Assembly (NCBI RefSeq): GCF_032050975.1
Contig: NZ_CP116967.1
Coordinates: 496,001-560,000, forward strand
Direction: 5' to 3'
Length of the DNA: 64,000 nt
DNA from: Candidatus Nitrospira allomarina
GTDB taxonomy: Bacteria > Nitrospirota > Nitrospiria > Nitrospirales > UBA8639
Within the stretch, counting starts at the first letter, position 1. Every line of letters begins with the position of its first letter. A program made the position numbers and the translations under genes. Under the pieces are notes generated by a model, which saw only the letters and a list, made by a program, of their open reading frames with translations, was not told where the DNA came from and searched no databases. Of the stretch, positions 1 to 9,789 are shown piece after piece.

Positions 1-6
1 CCTAAG

Positions 7-423
7 TTAGGATGAGGTAGCGGCTGCTTCCGGCTTGGGTTTCTTCTCTCCCGCTTTTTTCTGGTAATCCCCCAAGGCCGCTTTAATGGCATCTTCCGCC
101 AACACCGAACAATGGATTTTAACGGGTGGGAGGTTCAACTCATGAACAATATCCGTATTCTTAATCTTTTGAGCATCTTCTAAGGTTTTCCCCTTGAGCC
201 ACTCGGTCGCCAAACTGGAACTGGCAATGGCCGAACCACAGCCAAACGTTTTGAACTTGGCATCCACAATAGTGTCGTTTTCGACTTTAATTTGGAGTTT
301 CATCACATCTCCGCATTCCGGAGCTCCGACGACACCTGTTCCCACATCGTCAGCATCTTTTTGAAAACTTCCCACATTACGGGGATTGTTGTAATGATCA
401 ATGACTTTTTCACTATAGGCCAT
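7..423 (-). CDS. iscU: Iron-sulfur cluster scaffold protein IscU
   Basis: This is the scaffold on which Fe-S clusters are assembled in the cytoplasm from IscS-derived sulfur before transfer to apo-proteins. The 138-residue product has the three IscU cysteines: Cys37 in CGD with Asp39, Cys62 in GCGSA, and Cys105 in HCSVLAEDA. The HscA-recognition motif LPPVK lies at residues 98-102, just before His104-Cys105. Length is slightly above the usual 125-130 because of a Lys/Pro/Ala-rich tail. It is the third gene of iscR-iscS-iscU, about 80 bases after iscS. The next genes, probably hscB/hscA or iscA, would lie beyond the window edge. Identity is clear from the motifs and the neighbours. Confidence 0.96.
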   Translation of the reverse strand: MAYSEKVIDHYNNPRNVGSFQKDADDVGTGVVGAPECGDVMKLQIKVENDTIVDAKFKTFGCGSAIASSSLATEWLKGKTLEDAQKIKNTDIVHELNLPPVKIHCSVLAEDAIKAALGDYQKKAGEKKPKPEAAATSS

Positions 424-501
424 GGGCTATCCCTCCCTTTGTTGTATGGTATGACTGTGTGTTTTTTAAAACCATTTTGAATATGTCTTCAAGTATATCA
501 A

Positions 502-1716
502 TTAATGAGCTGCCCATTGAACGCTTTTCAAATCGACCCCTTCCTTGGCCATCTCATAGAGCGGAGACATCTCACGTAGGTGCGTCACAGCCTTAATCAT
601 GCGATCAATGGTGTATTCCACCTCCTCATCGGTATTAAATCGACCAAGCCCAAAGCGGATCGAAGAATGGGCCAAATCCGATCCAACTCCCAAGGCACGC
701 AACACATAAGAGGGCTCAAGTGTGGCCGACGTACAAGCCGAACCAGAAGACAGGGCAATTTCTTTGACCCCCATGAGCAACGCCTCCCCTTCGACATACG
801 CAAAACTAATATTGAGATTGTTCGGCAAGCGCTCAGTCGGATGCCCGTTTAAATAAACCTCATCCATACCCTTCATAATCCCTTCTTGAAGGCGATCGCG
901 CATCTTGGCCATACGAACAGACTCGGTCGACATCTCCTGCTCGCATAGTTCGCAGGCTTTTCCAAATCCCACAATGAGGGGCACAGGCAAGGTTCCCGAA
1001 CGCATACCCCGCTCATGGCCCCCACCATACATCATCGCCTCCAACCTCACTCTTGGTGCCTTACGTCGGACATAAAGGGCCCCCACGCCTTTGGGACCAT
1101 AAATCTTATGGGCGGTAAAGGACATCAGATCAATTCCCATTTCCTGAACGTTTACAGGGATTTTACCCACCCCTTGTGTCGCGTCACAGTGGAAAAGGAC
1201 ACCTTTTTCTTTAGCAACTTTTCCGATGGCCGCCACGGGATTGATCGTACCGATCTCATTGTTGGCCATCATAATCGAAATTAAAATCGTCTGGTCGGTA
1301 ATGGCATTGCGTACGTCATCCGGGCTCACCATGCCGGCTTTATCCACGGGGAGGAAAGTGACCTTGACACCCTTCTTTTCCAGATATTTCGCCGTATCAA
1401 TCACCGCCCGGTGTTCCGTCGAACTTGTAATGATATGATTTCCTTTTTCCCGGTACATCTCCACCACGCCCTGCAAGGCCAGATTATCCGATTCCGTTGC
1501 CCCACTGGTAAAAATAAGTTCTTTGGCATCGGCATGGATAAGATGCGCAATTTGCTTTCGGGCTACTTCCACCGCCTCTTCAGCCTCCCAACCGAACGTA
1601 TGATTCCGGCTGGCCGCATTCCCAAATTTCTCGGTGAAGAAGGGGAGCATCATTTCAAGCACCCGAGGATCGCAGGGGGTCGTTGAATGATTATCCAAAT
1701 ATATAGGCAACTTCAT
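502..1716 (-). CDS. iscS: Cysteine desulfurase IscS
   Basis: PLP-dependent enzyme that takes sulfur from cysteine, giving alanine and a persulfide for Fe-S assembly and tRNA thiolation. The 404-residue protein matches the family length. It has the N-terminal YLDNHSTTP motif, the PLP lysine Lys204 in [10 protein letters not shown], and the persulfide-forming Cys328 in the SSGSACTSA loop. That loop is the group I (IscS) form rather than the SufS form. Its start overlaps the end of iscR by four bases, so the two are probably co-transcribed and translationally coupled. iscU follows directly. Confidence 0.97.
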   Translation of the reverse strand: MKLPIYLDNHSTTPCDPRVLEMMLPFFTEKFGNAASRNHTFGWEAEEAVEVARKQIAHLIHADAKELIFTSGATESDNLALQGVVEMYREKGNHIITSSTEHRAVIDTAKYLEKKGVKVTFLPVDKAGMVSPDDVRNAITDQTILISIMMANNEIGTINPVAAIGKVAKEKGVLFHCDATQGVGKIPVNVQEMGIDLMSFTAHKIYGPKGVGALYVRRKAPRVRLEAMMYGGGHERGMRSGTLPVPLIVGFGKACELCEQEMSTESVRMAKMRDRLQEGIMKGMDEVYLNGHPTERLPNNLNISFAYVEGEALLMGVKEIALSSGSACTSATLEPSYVLRALGVGSDLAHSSIRFGLGRFNTDEEVEYTIDRMIKAVTHLREMSPLYEMAKEGVDLKSVQWAAH

Positions 1717-2198
1717 AATTGAACTCCTTTTGTTTTACGAGATTCCACAATGATTAAGGGGGGTTCGGCCATCATATCTTCAATAGACATGCTACTGAGT
1801 AAATGAAAAATGCTTTCTTGGACGCGCAACAGAGGCGTCCGGATATTACAATGCTCAATTTGTTCACAAGAGGCATGTTCATCCTTTTCATGGTAGCAAT
1901 CCGCAATCCCCAGTGGGCCTTCAATAGCTTCCAGCACCTGCGCGATGGAAATCTCCCGTGGCTCACGGGCCAAGAGATAACCTCCCTTTGGTCCGTTTTG
2001 GCTTTCCACCATGTCATATTTAGCCAAGGTTTGAAGCACTTTGGCTAACAACTCCAGAGGAATATGATGTTCCTCAGCGATTTCTTTGGTGTTGACAACC
2101 CTGTTCGGATTAAAAGGACTGGTTTCTCCAGATCGGACCATGGCCATGTATTGGAGAGCCATCAGGGCATAATCTGCTTTTTTAGAAAGCTTCAGCAT
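1713..2198 (-). CDS. iscR: Rrf2-family Fe-S-responsive regulator IscR
   Basis: Predicted transcriptional regulator of the ISC operon. The 161-residue protein begins with the Rrf2 winged helix ([16 protein letters not shown]) and has three cysteines, Cys101, Cys111 and Cys117, placed like the [2Fe-2S] ligands of IscR. The first spacing is C-X9-C rather than the C-X5-C of E. coli, so cluster binding is inferred. It leads the iscRSU operon and faces the ferredoxin gene across about 200 bases that contain an IscR-like box, so autoregulation is likely. No clear Shine-Dalgarno precedes the ATG. Confidence 0.9.
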   Translation of the reverse strand: MLKLSKKADYALMALQYMAMVRSGETSPFNPNRVVNTKEIAEEHHIPLELLAKVLQTLAKYDMVESQNGPKGGYLLAREPREISIAQVLEAIEGPLGIADCYHEKDEHASCEQIEHCNIRTPLLRVQESIFHLLSSMSIEDMMAEPPLIIVESRKTKGVQL

Positions 2199-2270
2199 AA
2201 TTACTTAATAATATTGATAGTGTTTATCTTTCTGTAATGCCGACTTATATGATCGGGTTTAACATAGCAT

Positions 2271-2306
2271 TGACCTCTTGGGTCAGTCAAGACTAAAATG
2301 GTCGGA
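2271..2306. promoter_or_regulatory. Candidate IscR operator between iscR and fdx
   Basis: Two symmetric elements lie in the divergent intergenic region. Bases 2291-2305 (GACTAAAATGGTCGG) fit 14 of 15 positions of the core of the E. coli type 1 IscR consensus as I remember it (GACTRWWWYAGTCRR). Immediately upstream, TGACC-N5-GGTCA at 2271-2285 is a perfect inverted repeat. A third half-site, TTAGTCAG, follows near 2325. The position between iscR and the ferredoxin gene suits shared regulation. The match was made by eye. Confidence 0.55.
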
Positions 2307-2401
2307 GATCCATTTAGTCGGAATTAGTCAGCACAAACATAATCAACCCCGAACTAATTTTGAAAATTTATTTTAACACATTGTTTTGTAAGGAGAATTA
2401 A

Positions 2402-2815
2402 ATGGGAGGCAGTAATCCATATATTGAGAAAAGCGAAACAGCAGTCGCTAAGAAACCATTCAAACTCACCTTTATTACACCTGAAAAGCCTATTGAAATT
2501 GAGGTTGACCCGGAAAAGTTCCCTTATGGGGAAACAGGACTGCCTGGGAGCATCCTCGATATCGCGCTGGGAAATGGGATAGATGTGGAACATGCCTGCG
2601 GTGGAGTCTGTGCCTGCTCAACCTGCCATATCATTGTGAAGCAGGGGCTGGATACCTGTAACGAGGCGACGGATGACGAAAATGACCAATTAGATGAAGC
2701 TCCCGGCCTTACCCTGCAATCAAGACTGGGATGCCAGTGCGTCCCGAATGGGGAAAAAGACCTCATCATTGAAATCCCGGAATGGAATAAAAACCTTGTC
2801 AAAGAAAGTCACTAG
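2402..2815 (+). CDS. fdx: ISC-type [2Fe-2S] ferredoxin
   Basis: Electron carrier predicted to support ISC Fe-S assembly. The 137-residue protein has the plant/adrenodoxin-type ligands Cys66, Cys72 and Cys75 in HACGGVCACSTCH plus Cys111 in RLGCQC. The tail resembles bacterial Fdx (DDENDQLDEA, then RLGCQ). It carries an extension of about 20 residues before the ferredoxin fold, longer than E. coli Fdx. The start is supported by AAGGAG at 2390-2395. It is transcribed away from iscRSU rather than sitting inside the operon as in enterobacteria, and shares the IscR-like operator region. Confidence 0.92.
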   Translation: MGGSNPYIEKSETAVAKKPFKLTFITPEKPIEIEVDPEKFPYGETGLPGSILDIALGNGIDVEHACGGVCACSTCHIIVKQGLDTCNEATDDENDQLDEAPGLTLQSRLGCQCVPNGEKDLIIEIPEWNKNLVKESH

Positions 2816-3016
2816 GTGAGCACGGTTGTTTAAACGAGACAGGTAGTGAGAAGGATGTCCTCCTGCAGTCTTTCCGGTCCGAACTTATTCGAACAATGAG
2901 GTCCACATTTAATAGGGACCATTACCAGACTTCATCGACAATCAGATGACTCCCTAGCAATTATTGACTTCTTCCTGTATAAAAAAACCCTTACAGCAGA
3001 CAACCTCTTCTACTGA

Positions 3017-4834
3017 ATGCCATTCATGGCAGCGAGGAATGCGTTGTTTGGTTCAAGGTTCCCTTCCCATTCTTCCGTCCAACGGATTATCCGGGTCGCT
3101 GATATTGGAAAAAAACTGCCTGTTTTCCTCATCCTATCTCTACATTTTTTTTCGGGAATAGGACAAAACAATCAACTCTTCGCACAGGTCCAGCCAGGCT
3201 TTGATCCCACCGGACGGTTCGGCGAACCCCCGCCTCTAGAGAAAAAAACCGAGCCTCTGACACCAAAGACTGCTCCCGATATCACACTGCCTCCAGTGGA
3301 AACCATTCCTGAAATGAAAGGGGCCCCTCCTCAAATTCGGGTTATGATCCGGAAGATTCGAGTTGAGGGGAGCACCGTCTTTTCAGCGGAAGAACTAGCC
3401 AAAGTCACAGCTCCTTACGAAAACAGGGAGTTGTCCACCAATGATCTGGAGGAACTGCGCCGGGCCTTAACGTTGCTCTATGTCAATAAAGGATATGTGA
3501 ACTCTGGGGCGGTAATCCCGGATCAAACCCTACAAGACGGAGTCGTCACCATTCAGATTATTGAGGGAAAACTGACGGACATCCAAATCGAAGGCACCAA
3601 ATATTTCCTCCCCTTTTATTTTGAAGACCGGATTGCCTTGAGCAGCGGACCACCGCTCAACATCAATCCGTTAAAAGAAAAGCTCCAACTCCTCCTTCAA
3701 GACCCCCGTACGGAACGGTTAAACACGGAGCTGAAACCAGGACTGAAACCAGGCGAAGGGGTCCTCCATGTGCAAGTCGAGGAAGCTTCCCCCTTCAATG
3801 CGTGGATAGAATTCAACAACTTTCAATCACCAACGGTTGGCGAGTCGCGGGGTCTCGGAAATATCGCTGTGCAGAACCCGTTCGGATTGGGGGATGCCTT
3901 TCGCTTTACCTATGGCCAATCCAAGGGATTGCAGCCTCTTATCGAAGCCAACTACATCATCCCGCTCACGGCACGAGATACCACCCTGGAACTGAATTTC
4001 CGGTTCAATGACTTTCACGTCGTCACAAAACCATTCGATGATCTGGACATCAGAACCAAGTCCCAAATATACAAAATCGCCTTGCGTCAACCCGTCTATC
4101 GCACACTCAATGACGAAATTGCCCTCTCCCTCATCGGAGAACACCTGGAAAATCAGAGTTTCCTGGGTGGAACGGGGTTCTCCTTCCAGCGCGGCGCAAC
4201 CAACAACGGCAAGGCTATCGTGTCAGCCCTCCGGTTCGGGCAGGAATGGATTCACAGGGAATCCAATCAAGTCCTCGCGGTTCGATCCCGGTTCAGTGTG
4301 GGATTAGACGTACTGGATGCCACCAACAATAAACAAACCTCTGATGATCCGGACGGGGAATTTTTTGTCTGGTTAGGCCAGGTCCAATATGTCCGACGCG
4401 TAGATCCTCTCGGCATCGAATTTCTCGGCGGCCTGACCTTGCAGATTGCCAACGACAGCTTATTCGCACTGGAACAATTTGCCGTCGGCGGCCGGTACAG
4501 CGTCCGGGGGTACTGGGAAAATTATCTGGTGCGGGATAATGCATTTCTGTTTAACGTAGAGTCACGAATCCCGATGTTTCCCAGCTTTTTTGGTCCGAAG
4601 GTGGCGGTGGCACTGGCTCCCTTCATAGATGTGGGACGGTCATGGGAGGCCAAACGCAATACGCCCGATCCGCAGACTCTGGCCAGTATTGGCACAGGAA
4701 TCCGATTCTCCTTCTTCAATCGGGCACATGCCAGTCTATATTGGGGGCAACAGTTGAATCACGTGGAGGATCCTCCTGGCGGAGGCGTTCAGGATCAGGG
4801 AGTGCATTGGGAATTTGTCCTGGATATTTTGTAG
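3017..4834 (+). CDS. TpsB-type outer-membrane transporter (ShlB/FhaC/HecB family)
   Basis: Predicted outer-membrane pore of a two-partner secretion system. The 605-residue product has a hydrophobic signal-like stretch near residues 30-55, a Pro-rich linker, then POTRA-type repeats from about residue 110 (IRKIRVEGSTVFSAEEL; YVNKGYVNSGAVIPDQ; GVVTIQIIEGKLTDIQIEG). A C-terminal ShlB-like beta-barrel ends near residue 605 in a WEFVLDIL strand. GGRYSVRGYWEN resembles the conserved VRGY/L6 loop of Omp85/TpsB proteins. A TpsA-type exoprotein gene lies about 7 kb downstream on the other strand and is the likely substrate. The exact start is uncertain because no good Shine-Dalgarno is visible. Confidence 0.9.
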   Translation: MPFMAARNALFGSRFPSHSSVQRIIRVADIGKKLPVFLILSLHFFSGIGQNNQLFAQVQPGFDPTGRFGEPPPLEKKTEPLTPKTAPDITLPPVETIPEMKGAPPQIRVMIRKIRVEGSTVFSAEELAKVTAPYENRELSTNDLEELRRALTLLYVNKGYVNSGAVIPDQTLQDGVVTIQIIEGKLTDIQIEGTKYFLPFYFEDRIALSSGPPLNINPLKEKLQLLLQDPRTERLNTELKPGLKPGEGVLHVQVEEASPFNAWIEFNNFQSPTVGESRGLGNIAVQNPFGLGDAFRFTYGQSKGLQPLIEANYIIPLTARDTTLELNFRFNDFHVVTKPFDDLDIRTKSQIYKIALRQPVYRTLNDEIALSLIGEHLENQSFLGGTGFSFQRGATNNGKAIVSALRFGQEWIHRESNQVLAVRSRFSVGLDVLDATNNKQTSDDPDGEFFVWLGQVQYVRRVDPLGIEFLGGLTLQIANDSLFALEQFAVGGRYSVRGYWENYLVRDNAFLFNVESRIPMFPSFFGPKVAVALAPFIDVGRSWEAKRNTPDPQTLASIGTGIRFSFFNRAHASLYWGQQLNHVEDPPGGGVQDQGVHWEFVLDIL

Positions 4835-4931
4835 CCCTTCTGAATAGAAAGGCGTTCACGAGGCAGCCGGTTGTTCGGATCAGCACCAGGCTTTTTCGTT
4901 CAATGAAAAAAAAGCGATAGATACCACGCTA

Positions 4932-5669
4932 TCAGCGGAAGGAAGTGATGACAGGGGACGCGAGTTGAATGCGTTGCAAATAAGGCGGGCGCTTCAAATA
5001 TCCAGTTGCTCGTTCCGAATCCGTTCCGGCGACCAGACGTAATCGCGCCAGACAACCCCGTTGAAAACGGTCCACAGCCAGGATAGAAAATATTCGTTCC
5101 GCGCGAAGGTTATCTTCCTGGCATCGTTCACTCCCGCTTTGACAGGAAAAAGGAGTTTGGCCAAAATTCACCGGATGAATTCGCCCGGAGGGAACCCCCA
5201 ACTGCACCAAGAACTCCGCAAGGGATCTTAGATGATAGTCGGCCCTGGCGAGGTTATAGGCAGACGGGCCTCGCGAATCACAATATCCTTCAATCCGTAA
5301 TCCCCACTGATCTTCCTGTTTCAGAAGCGCGACTGTTTCGTGGAGGAAATCTTCGACACCACCCTGAATGGAAGTCCGGACATCATCAAAGTACACGTCG
5401 GCAAAAACAGGGTCCTGGTACCTGTCTTCGACCGATCGCCCTAAACCCCGACCCTTCCCAAAAAACGGGGCCGGTATAGAGACCCTCAACGCATCATAAA
5501 TTTCTTCGTCCACGTCTACCTGAACACTCAAAAAGAGAGGAGCATTGTCCAGGGTATTCGCGAGTGATTCCTGAACAGACCATATCGTTCCCAACAGAAG
5601 GGACCATGCCAATAAACACCTGGGGATTCTATTCAGATGGAAGAGAAACATGGCAGCATGAACGAACAA
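4932..5669 (-). CDS. OmpA/MotB-like C-terminal domain protein, exported
   Basis: A roughly 245-residue protein with a hydrophobic N-terminal segment (LLAWSLLLGTIWSV) and a C-terminal OmpA-like domain, recognised from LRIEGYCDSRGPSAYNLARA, which corresponds to the peptidoglycan-binding helix region, and from a later NLRAERIF segment. Such domains usually tether envelope proteins to peptidoglycan. The region between (PVFADVYFDDVRTSI) resembles the start of the OmpA fold. The first codon used here is TTG, with GGAGG about 13 bases upstream. An ATG six codons later (5651) is an alternative. It is convergent with the TpsB gene and is probably part of the same envelope cassette. Confidence 0.75.
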   Translation of the reverse strand: MFVHAAMFLFHLNRIPRCLLAWSLLLGTIWSVQESLANTLDNAPLFLSVQVDVDEEIYDALRVSIPAPFFGKGRGLGRSVEDRYQDPVFADVYFDDVRTSIQGGVEDFLHETVALLKQEDQWGLRIEGYCDSRGPSAYNLARADYHLRSLAEFLVQLGVPSGRIHPVNFGQTPFSCQSGSERCQEDNLRAERIFSILAVDRFQRGCLARLRLVAGTDSERATGYLKRPPYLQRIQLASPVITSFR

Positions 5670-5910
5670 GAACCCGTTTGAGACCTCCTCGAGAAAACGC
5701 CTCAGGATTGGGGTGGTTTGGGCTATAACCCTTTGAAGTCCGTATCGGCCCGACAGAATGAAACTTAATTCGGATGAAAGAAGCGAGGTATCGCCATTCA
5801 GTGCTAGCTCAACATGGAAAATCCGGAGCTAAAATGAGGTGTGAGGTCCAGCCTGAGGAGTGCGTGAACTGTTGTCGGATAACAGTCGAGCGGGAAACAA
5901 CGGACGGAAA

Positions 5911-5951
5911 TAAAAAAAAACCTGCCCCCGCCACAACGGCGGGGACAGGTT
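5911..5951 (-). terminator. Rho-independent terminator
   Basis: A 14-bp stem (5919-5932 with 5938-5951, one mismatch) with loop ACAAC is followed, on the minus strand, by a run of T (the A run at 5912-5920). It lies about 190 bases beyond the stop of the DUF928 gene and should end that transcript. Confidence 0.85.
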
Positions 5952-6137
5952 CCATAACTGCGGGTGCAATGAAAAGGGGAAAATGAACCTGCTCCCCTAG
6001 GACAAAAAGCGCAGGTTCAATAACACACGGGCATCACGGACTGGGGGAAATTTCCGGTCCTGGCAACACCCGCCCAGACAAGACCTTCGTGGACTTGCCC
6101 ATCCACACCTCCAATTCCCATTTTCAAACAGCCACAG

Positions 6138-6989
6138 TCATAATCCATGCTCGCGATCAACCTGCGCCGGCGTATCCAAATCAACCTCTTCAAGCAATGA
6201 CGCCCGCACATGATGCATCTCGGCATCGGAAGGATGAGACTGAATATAAGTGGAAATCACGCCTATGGCGTCATACCAAAATCCGGCTTGTCCCCATAGC
6301 TTCGTCGCTTCAACCGGATTGGCGTTCTTCAAATCCTCGGTCAGCGAGGCCGGGACCTCACCCACCTTAATCATTCCTCCGCCGATAATATCCGCTGATC
6401 GATGCTCGGGATCAGAGACCAGAGACACAAACCATTGATAGGTTTTCCCTTTTTCCAGTTTCAGATCGTAATCAGCCAAATGAATAATGTGAATCCCGGA
6501 TTCAATGGGAGAGGAAAGCGGCTTCTCAATAATCGGGGTCACCCCTAATTCGTCAATAAGGGTAAATTCCAAAGGGTAGTTTGTCGCCTTTGATAAATAC
6601 CACACCAATTGTGGCTGCACCTCACTCGCCAATCCCACGTGATCCGGAGCCAGGGCCAAGAGTAACGGAAGATCCGTCATAGGACCTCTGGTGCCTCCAC
6701 CAACCCGTCCTCCCGGAGCCCCTCGTTGTGGAGGTTGGTACAACGCTCCCTCCCGTGATGAAGCCGCCTGCTTGTCAGTTTTGTCATCCGATATTTGGAC
6801 AACCGGACTGTCACCAGAAAGGAGTGTCTCCTCCAAAAACCCTGGTTCAATGGCTATAGACGCGACGTCCTTCATATGAGTGTGGGTTGCCTGATCTGGG
6901 AATTCCGCTCCTCCCGTGGCCTGAACACTAAGACCAAGGGTCACGGCTATTACCGCCACCCACCTGCATCGTGTCATCATCTGGCTCAT
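6138..6989 (-). CDS. DUF928 domain exported protein
   Basis: About 283 residues, with a signal peptide (MMTRCRWVAVIAVTLGLSVQ). The mature part carries the DUF928 signature: a Gly/Pro-rich lead (PPQRGAPGGRVGGGTRGP), ALAPDHVGLASEVQPQLVWYL, and KGKTYQWFVSLVSD. DUF928 has no proven function. From family knowledge it is common in cyanobacteria, where it occurs near CHAT, ShlB-like and haemagglutination-domain proteins, matching the neighbours here. The start at 6989 is chosen over an upstream ATG at 7037 because AGAGGAGG lies seven bases before it and the signal peptide follows directly. It diverges from the CHAT gene and ends at a strong terminator. Confidence 0.85.
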   Translation of the reverse strand: MSQMMTRCRWVAVIAVTLGLSVQATGGAEFPDQATHTHMKDVASIAIEPGFLEETLLSGDSPVVQISDDKTDKQAASSREGALYQPPQRGAPGGRVGGGTRGPMTDLPLLLALAPDHVGLASEVQPQLVWYLSKATNYPLEFTLIDELGVTPIIEKPLSSPIESGIHIIHLADYDLKLEKGKTYQWFVSLVSDPEHRSADIIGGGMIKVGEVPASLTEDLKNANPVEATKLWGQAGFWYDAIGVISTYIQSHPSDAEMHHVRASLLEEVDLDTPAQVDREHGL

Positions 6990-7219
6990 TATGGTCCTCC
7001 TCTCTTCGTCCGGACCGTCCTCCCGGTACATTTTCACGGAAGACGTTCTCGGATCTGCTCACACCTGGAATACAGATATTTAAAAGGCAAGCTTCGTTCC
7101 ACAACCCAAATTTTCCCCACTTGGAGACAATCATTTCGAACCACGCGCTATTGCTATAGATTTCATGCATACCCTCTCTCACATGGTCTTTCCGTCTAAA
7201 GGTGTTTGGATATCTCACC

Positions 7220-7248
7220 TGTCTACTTGGTGTATTGTGTGTCTACTT
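7220..7248. promoter_or_regulatory. Direct repeat TGTCTACTT in divergent promoter region
   Basis: The nonamer TGTCTACTT occurs at 7220-7228 and again at 7240-7248, exactly 20 bases apart, between the divergent DUF928 and CHAT genes. Direct repeats two helical turns apart are typical of response-regulator or LytTR-type sites. The binding protein is unknown. The rest of 6990-7464 shows nothing clear. Confidence 0.35.
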
Positions 7249-7464
7249 TGAGAACAATTTCAAGAGAAAGGGGTTCACCCTCACAAGCTGACGACCGTAG
7301 ACCTTCATAAGAAAAACTCGCTTTCCTCTTCCAGATTCACAATCGGATCCAGGAGAACCCTCAACCCCCCCCCCGTTTCGGAAACCCTTGCTTTGACCTT
7401 ATTGACGGCAATTCCTAGAATGGGACTGTTGAATGCATAGATGACTTCAGAGAAAGGGTCGGCA

Positions 7465-9789
7465 ATGTCCCGAACTCGCGGGTTTCCCAACTTTTCTCGT
7501 TATGGTCTTGGAGTGTGGTTCTTCCTTCTGGGAGTCGGCGGGATAGGGATGACGAGTACCGTTGCGGCGGAACTGTCCTCTCAAGATTTGTTAGCGGAAG
7601 GAACCCGGCAGTATCAGCAGGGCCAGTTGGAACAGGCAGCCCGGTCCTGGACTCAAGCCGCCCAGATCTATGAAAAGTCCGGAGATCATCCCAATCACAT
7701 TCAAGCGCTCATTTATCTCTCGAGAGCCCTGCTCGATTTGGGCCAATACCAACGGGCCCAACAACTCCTTCGCACAGCCGTCCAATCAGCACAGGAGACC
7801 ACCCAGCTCCGCCTGATGGCCCAGGCCCTCAGCCAATTGGGAACCCTGCATCTCAATGTGGGAGAGTTGGATTCGGCACTTGAGATCCTGCAACAGGGGC
7901 TGAAGGTCTCCAGGGAAATCGAAGATCGACCGCTCATGGCTACCATCCTCAATGATCTGGGCAATGCACATGCGGTTCGCCGGAACGAGACAGAAGCCCT
8001 TGCGGCTTATACAGAATCCAGCATTCTTGCTGATTCACTAGATTTGCAACCTCTTTCCATTCGAGCCATGATTAATGCGGCCCTGGTGGAAATCAGGCAG
8101 CAGTCCGCACAAAATGGGAAAATCCATTTGCAACAGGCATTGGAGAAAACACGAACACTTCCTGACTCACACGAAAAAATCCAAAACCTGCTCACCATCG
8201 GAATGGGATTGAGAGACCTCAGCCATCAGCTCACAGAGGAGCATGCCACGGTATTCACCCAAGCCGCTGAGTCCTTTCGGGAAGCCATAGGCAGCGCGAA
8301 AGCAATTGGAGACTGGAAAAATGAATCATATGGGTGGGGATTTTTAGGAGAATTGTACGAAGAAGGGGGCCGCCATGAGGAAGCCCTCCAACTCACGCAA
8401 CTGGCGATTCGGACGAGTCAAAAGGGCCAGGCCCCGGAAGCCCTCTATCGCTGGGAATGGAACACGGGCCGGCACCTCAAAAATCTGGGTCGGACGGACG
8501 AGGCCATTGCAGCCTACCAGCGAGCGATCGATACACTCCAACCCATTCGTCAGCAACTGTCTGTCGGGCTCCCCCAGAACCCGGCATCGTTTCGAGATTC
8601 GCTGGGAGCCTTATTTTTTGAAACCGCTGCTCTCTTACTCCAGCAAGCTGATGAAGTGACAGATGCCACAAGAAAAGAAGGGCTCCTGTTCCACACCCGG
8701 GATACCATTGAAGCATTCAAGGCCGCAGAGCTCCAGGATTACTTCAAAGACGATTGCGTGGAAGCGAACAGGGGGAGAATCCAAGCCATCGATAAAGTAT
8801 CCGATACCACGGCGATTATTTATCCCATTCTCTTCCCTGACCGGATGGCCCTCCTGATAAGCCTTGGAGGAACAATGAAAAAAATCACCGTTCCGGTTCA
8901 AAAACGTGACCTGACAGAAAAAATTCACCTGTTCCGGACCCTATTGGAAAAACGGACCACTCATCAATATTTACCCCATGCGCAGGCCCTGTATGACCTG
9001 CTTATCCGGCCGCTTGAACCGTATCTGAGTGAATTCGGGATCCAAACGCTCGTCTTCGTCCCGGATGGACCATTGCGAACCATTCCCATGGGACCCCTCC
9101 ATGACGGAGAAAAATTCCTCATTCAAAAATATGCCATCGCGACGACTCCGGGATTGACGCTCACCGATGCCCATCCCCTGAACCGGGAGCAGGTCAATCT
9201 GTTGTCGATTGGACTGTCCGAAGGCGTTCAGGGATTTTCACCCCTCCCCAATACACAACAGGAGGTGAGGGAACTTCAAGATCTCTTTGGCGGAAAGACT
9301 CTCTTAAACGAAGAATTCCGCATTCCCAATCTTGAACAGGATATGAAAGAGGAAAACTTTACGATTATTCATATCGCCTCACATGGAAAATTTGCGAAGG
9401 AGCCCGAGAATTCTTTCATCCTCACGTATGACAAAAAACTGAGCATGGATCATCTCCGAGAACTTATCGGGTTATTTCAATTCCGCAAGGTCCCCCTGGA
9501 TCTCTTAACATTGAGCGCCTGTGAAACGGCAGCCGGAGACGATCAGTCCGCTTTGGGACTGGCCGGAGTAGCCGTGAAAGCGGGGGCGCGAAGCGCCTTG
9601 GCCACCTTATGGTTTATCAATGACCAGGCATCCTCAATCCTGATTAATGAGTTTTACATCCGGCTCAAAGAATCTTCGCTTTCCAAAGCCCAGGCCCTTC
9701 GTGAAGCCCAAACGGGCCTTCTCGCTCATCCCATCTATCGGCATCCCAGTTATTGGGCACCGTTTCTCCTGATCAACAACTGGCTCTAG
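7465..9789 (+). CDS. Exported TPR-CHAT domain protein (caspase-like peptidase)
   Basis: A protein of about 774 residues with a signal peptide (LGVWFFLLGVGGIGMTSTVAA), TPR repeats from about residue 30 to 370 (QYQQGQLEQAARSWTQAAQIY; AQALSQLGTLHLNVGEL; TDEAIAAYQRAIDTL), and a C-terminal CHAT domain from about 450 to the end. The caspase-type dyad is visible: His640 in HIASHGKF and Cys686 in LSACETAAGD, followed by the conserved LGLAGVAVKAGARSALATLW. CHAT proteins are cysteine peptidases of the separase/caspase clan, and TPRs bind partners. Export would place the peptidase outside the cytoplasm, with the TpsA exoprotein as a candidate partner. The start at 7465 is preferred (AAAGGG upstream); ATG 7441 is an alternative. 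Confidence 0.9.
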   Translation: MSRTRGFPNFSRYGLGVWFFLLGVGGIGMTSTVAAELSSQDLLAEGTRQYQQGQLEQAARSWTQAAQIYEKSGDHPNHIQALIYLSRALLDLGQYQRAQQLLRTAVQSAQETTQLRLMAQALSQLGTLHLNVGELDSALEILQQGLKVSREIEDRPLMATILNDLGNAHAVRRNETEALAAYTESSILADSLDLQPLSIRAMINAALVEIRQQSAQNGKIHLQQALEKTRTLPDSHEKIQNLLTIGMGLRDLSHQLTEEHATVFTQAAESFREAIGSAKAIGDWKNESYGWGFLGELYEEGGRHEEALQLTQLAIRTSQKGQAPEALYRWEWNTGRHLKNLGRTDEAIAAYQRAIDTLQPIRQQLSVGLPQNPASFRDSLGALFFETAALLLQQADEVTDATRKEGLLFHTRDTIEAFKAAELQDYFKDDCVEANRGRIQAIDKVSDTTAIIYPILFPDRMALLISLGGTMKKITVPVQKRDLTEKIHLFRTLLEKRTTHQYLPHAQALYDLLIRPLEPYLSEFGIQTLVFVPDGPLRTIPMGPLHDGEKFLIQKYAIATTPGLTLTDAHPLNREQVNLLSIGLSEGVQGFSPLPNTQQEVRELQDLFGGKTLLNEEFRIPNLEQDMKEENFTIIHIASHGKFAKEPENSFILTYDKKLSMDHLRELIGLFQFRKVPLDLLTLSACETAAGDDQSALGLAGVAVKAGARSALATLWFINDQASSILINEFYIRLKESSLSKAQALREAQTGLLAHPIYRHPSYWAPFLLINNWL

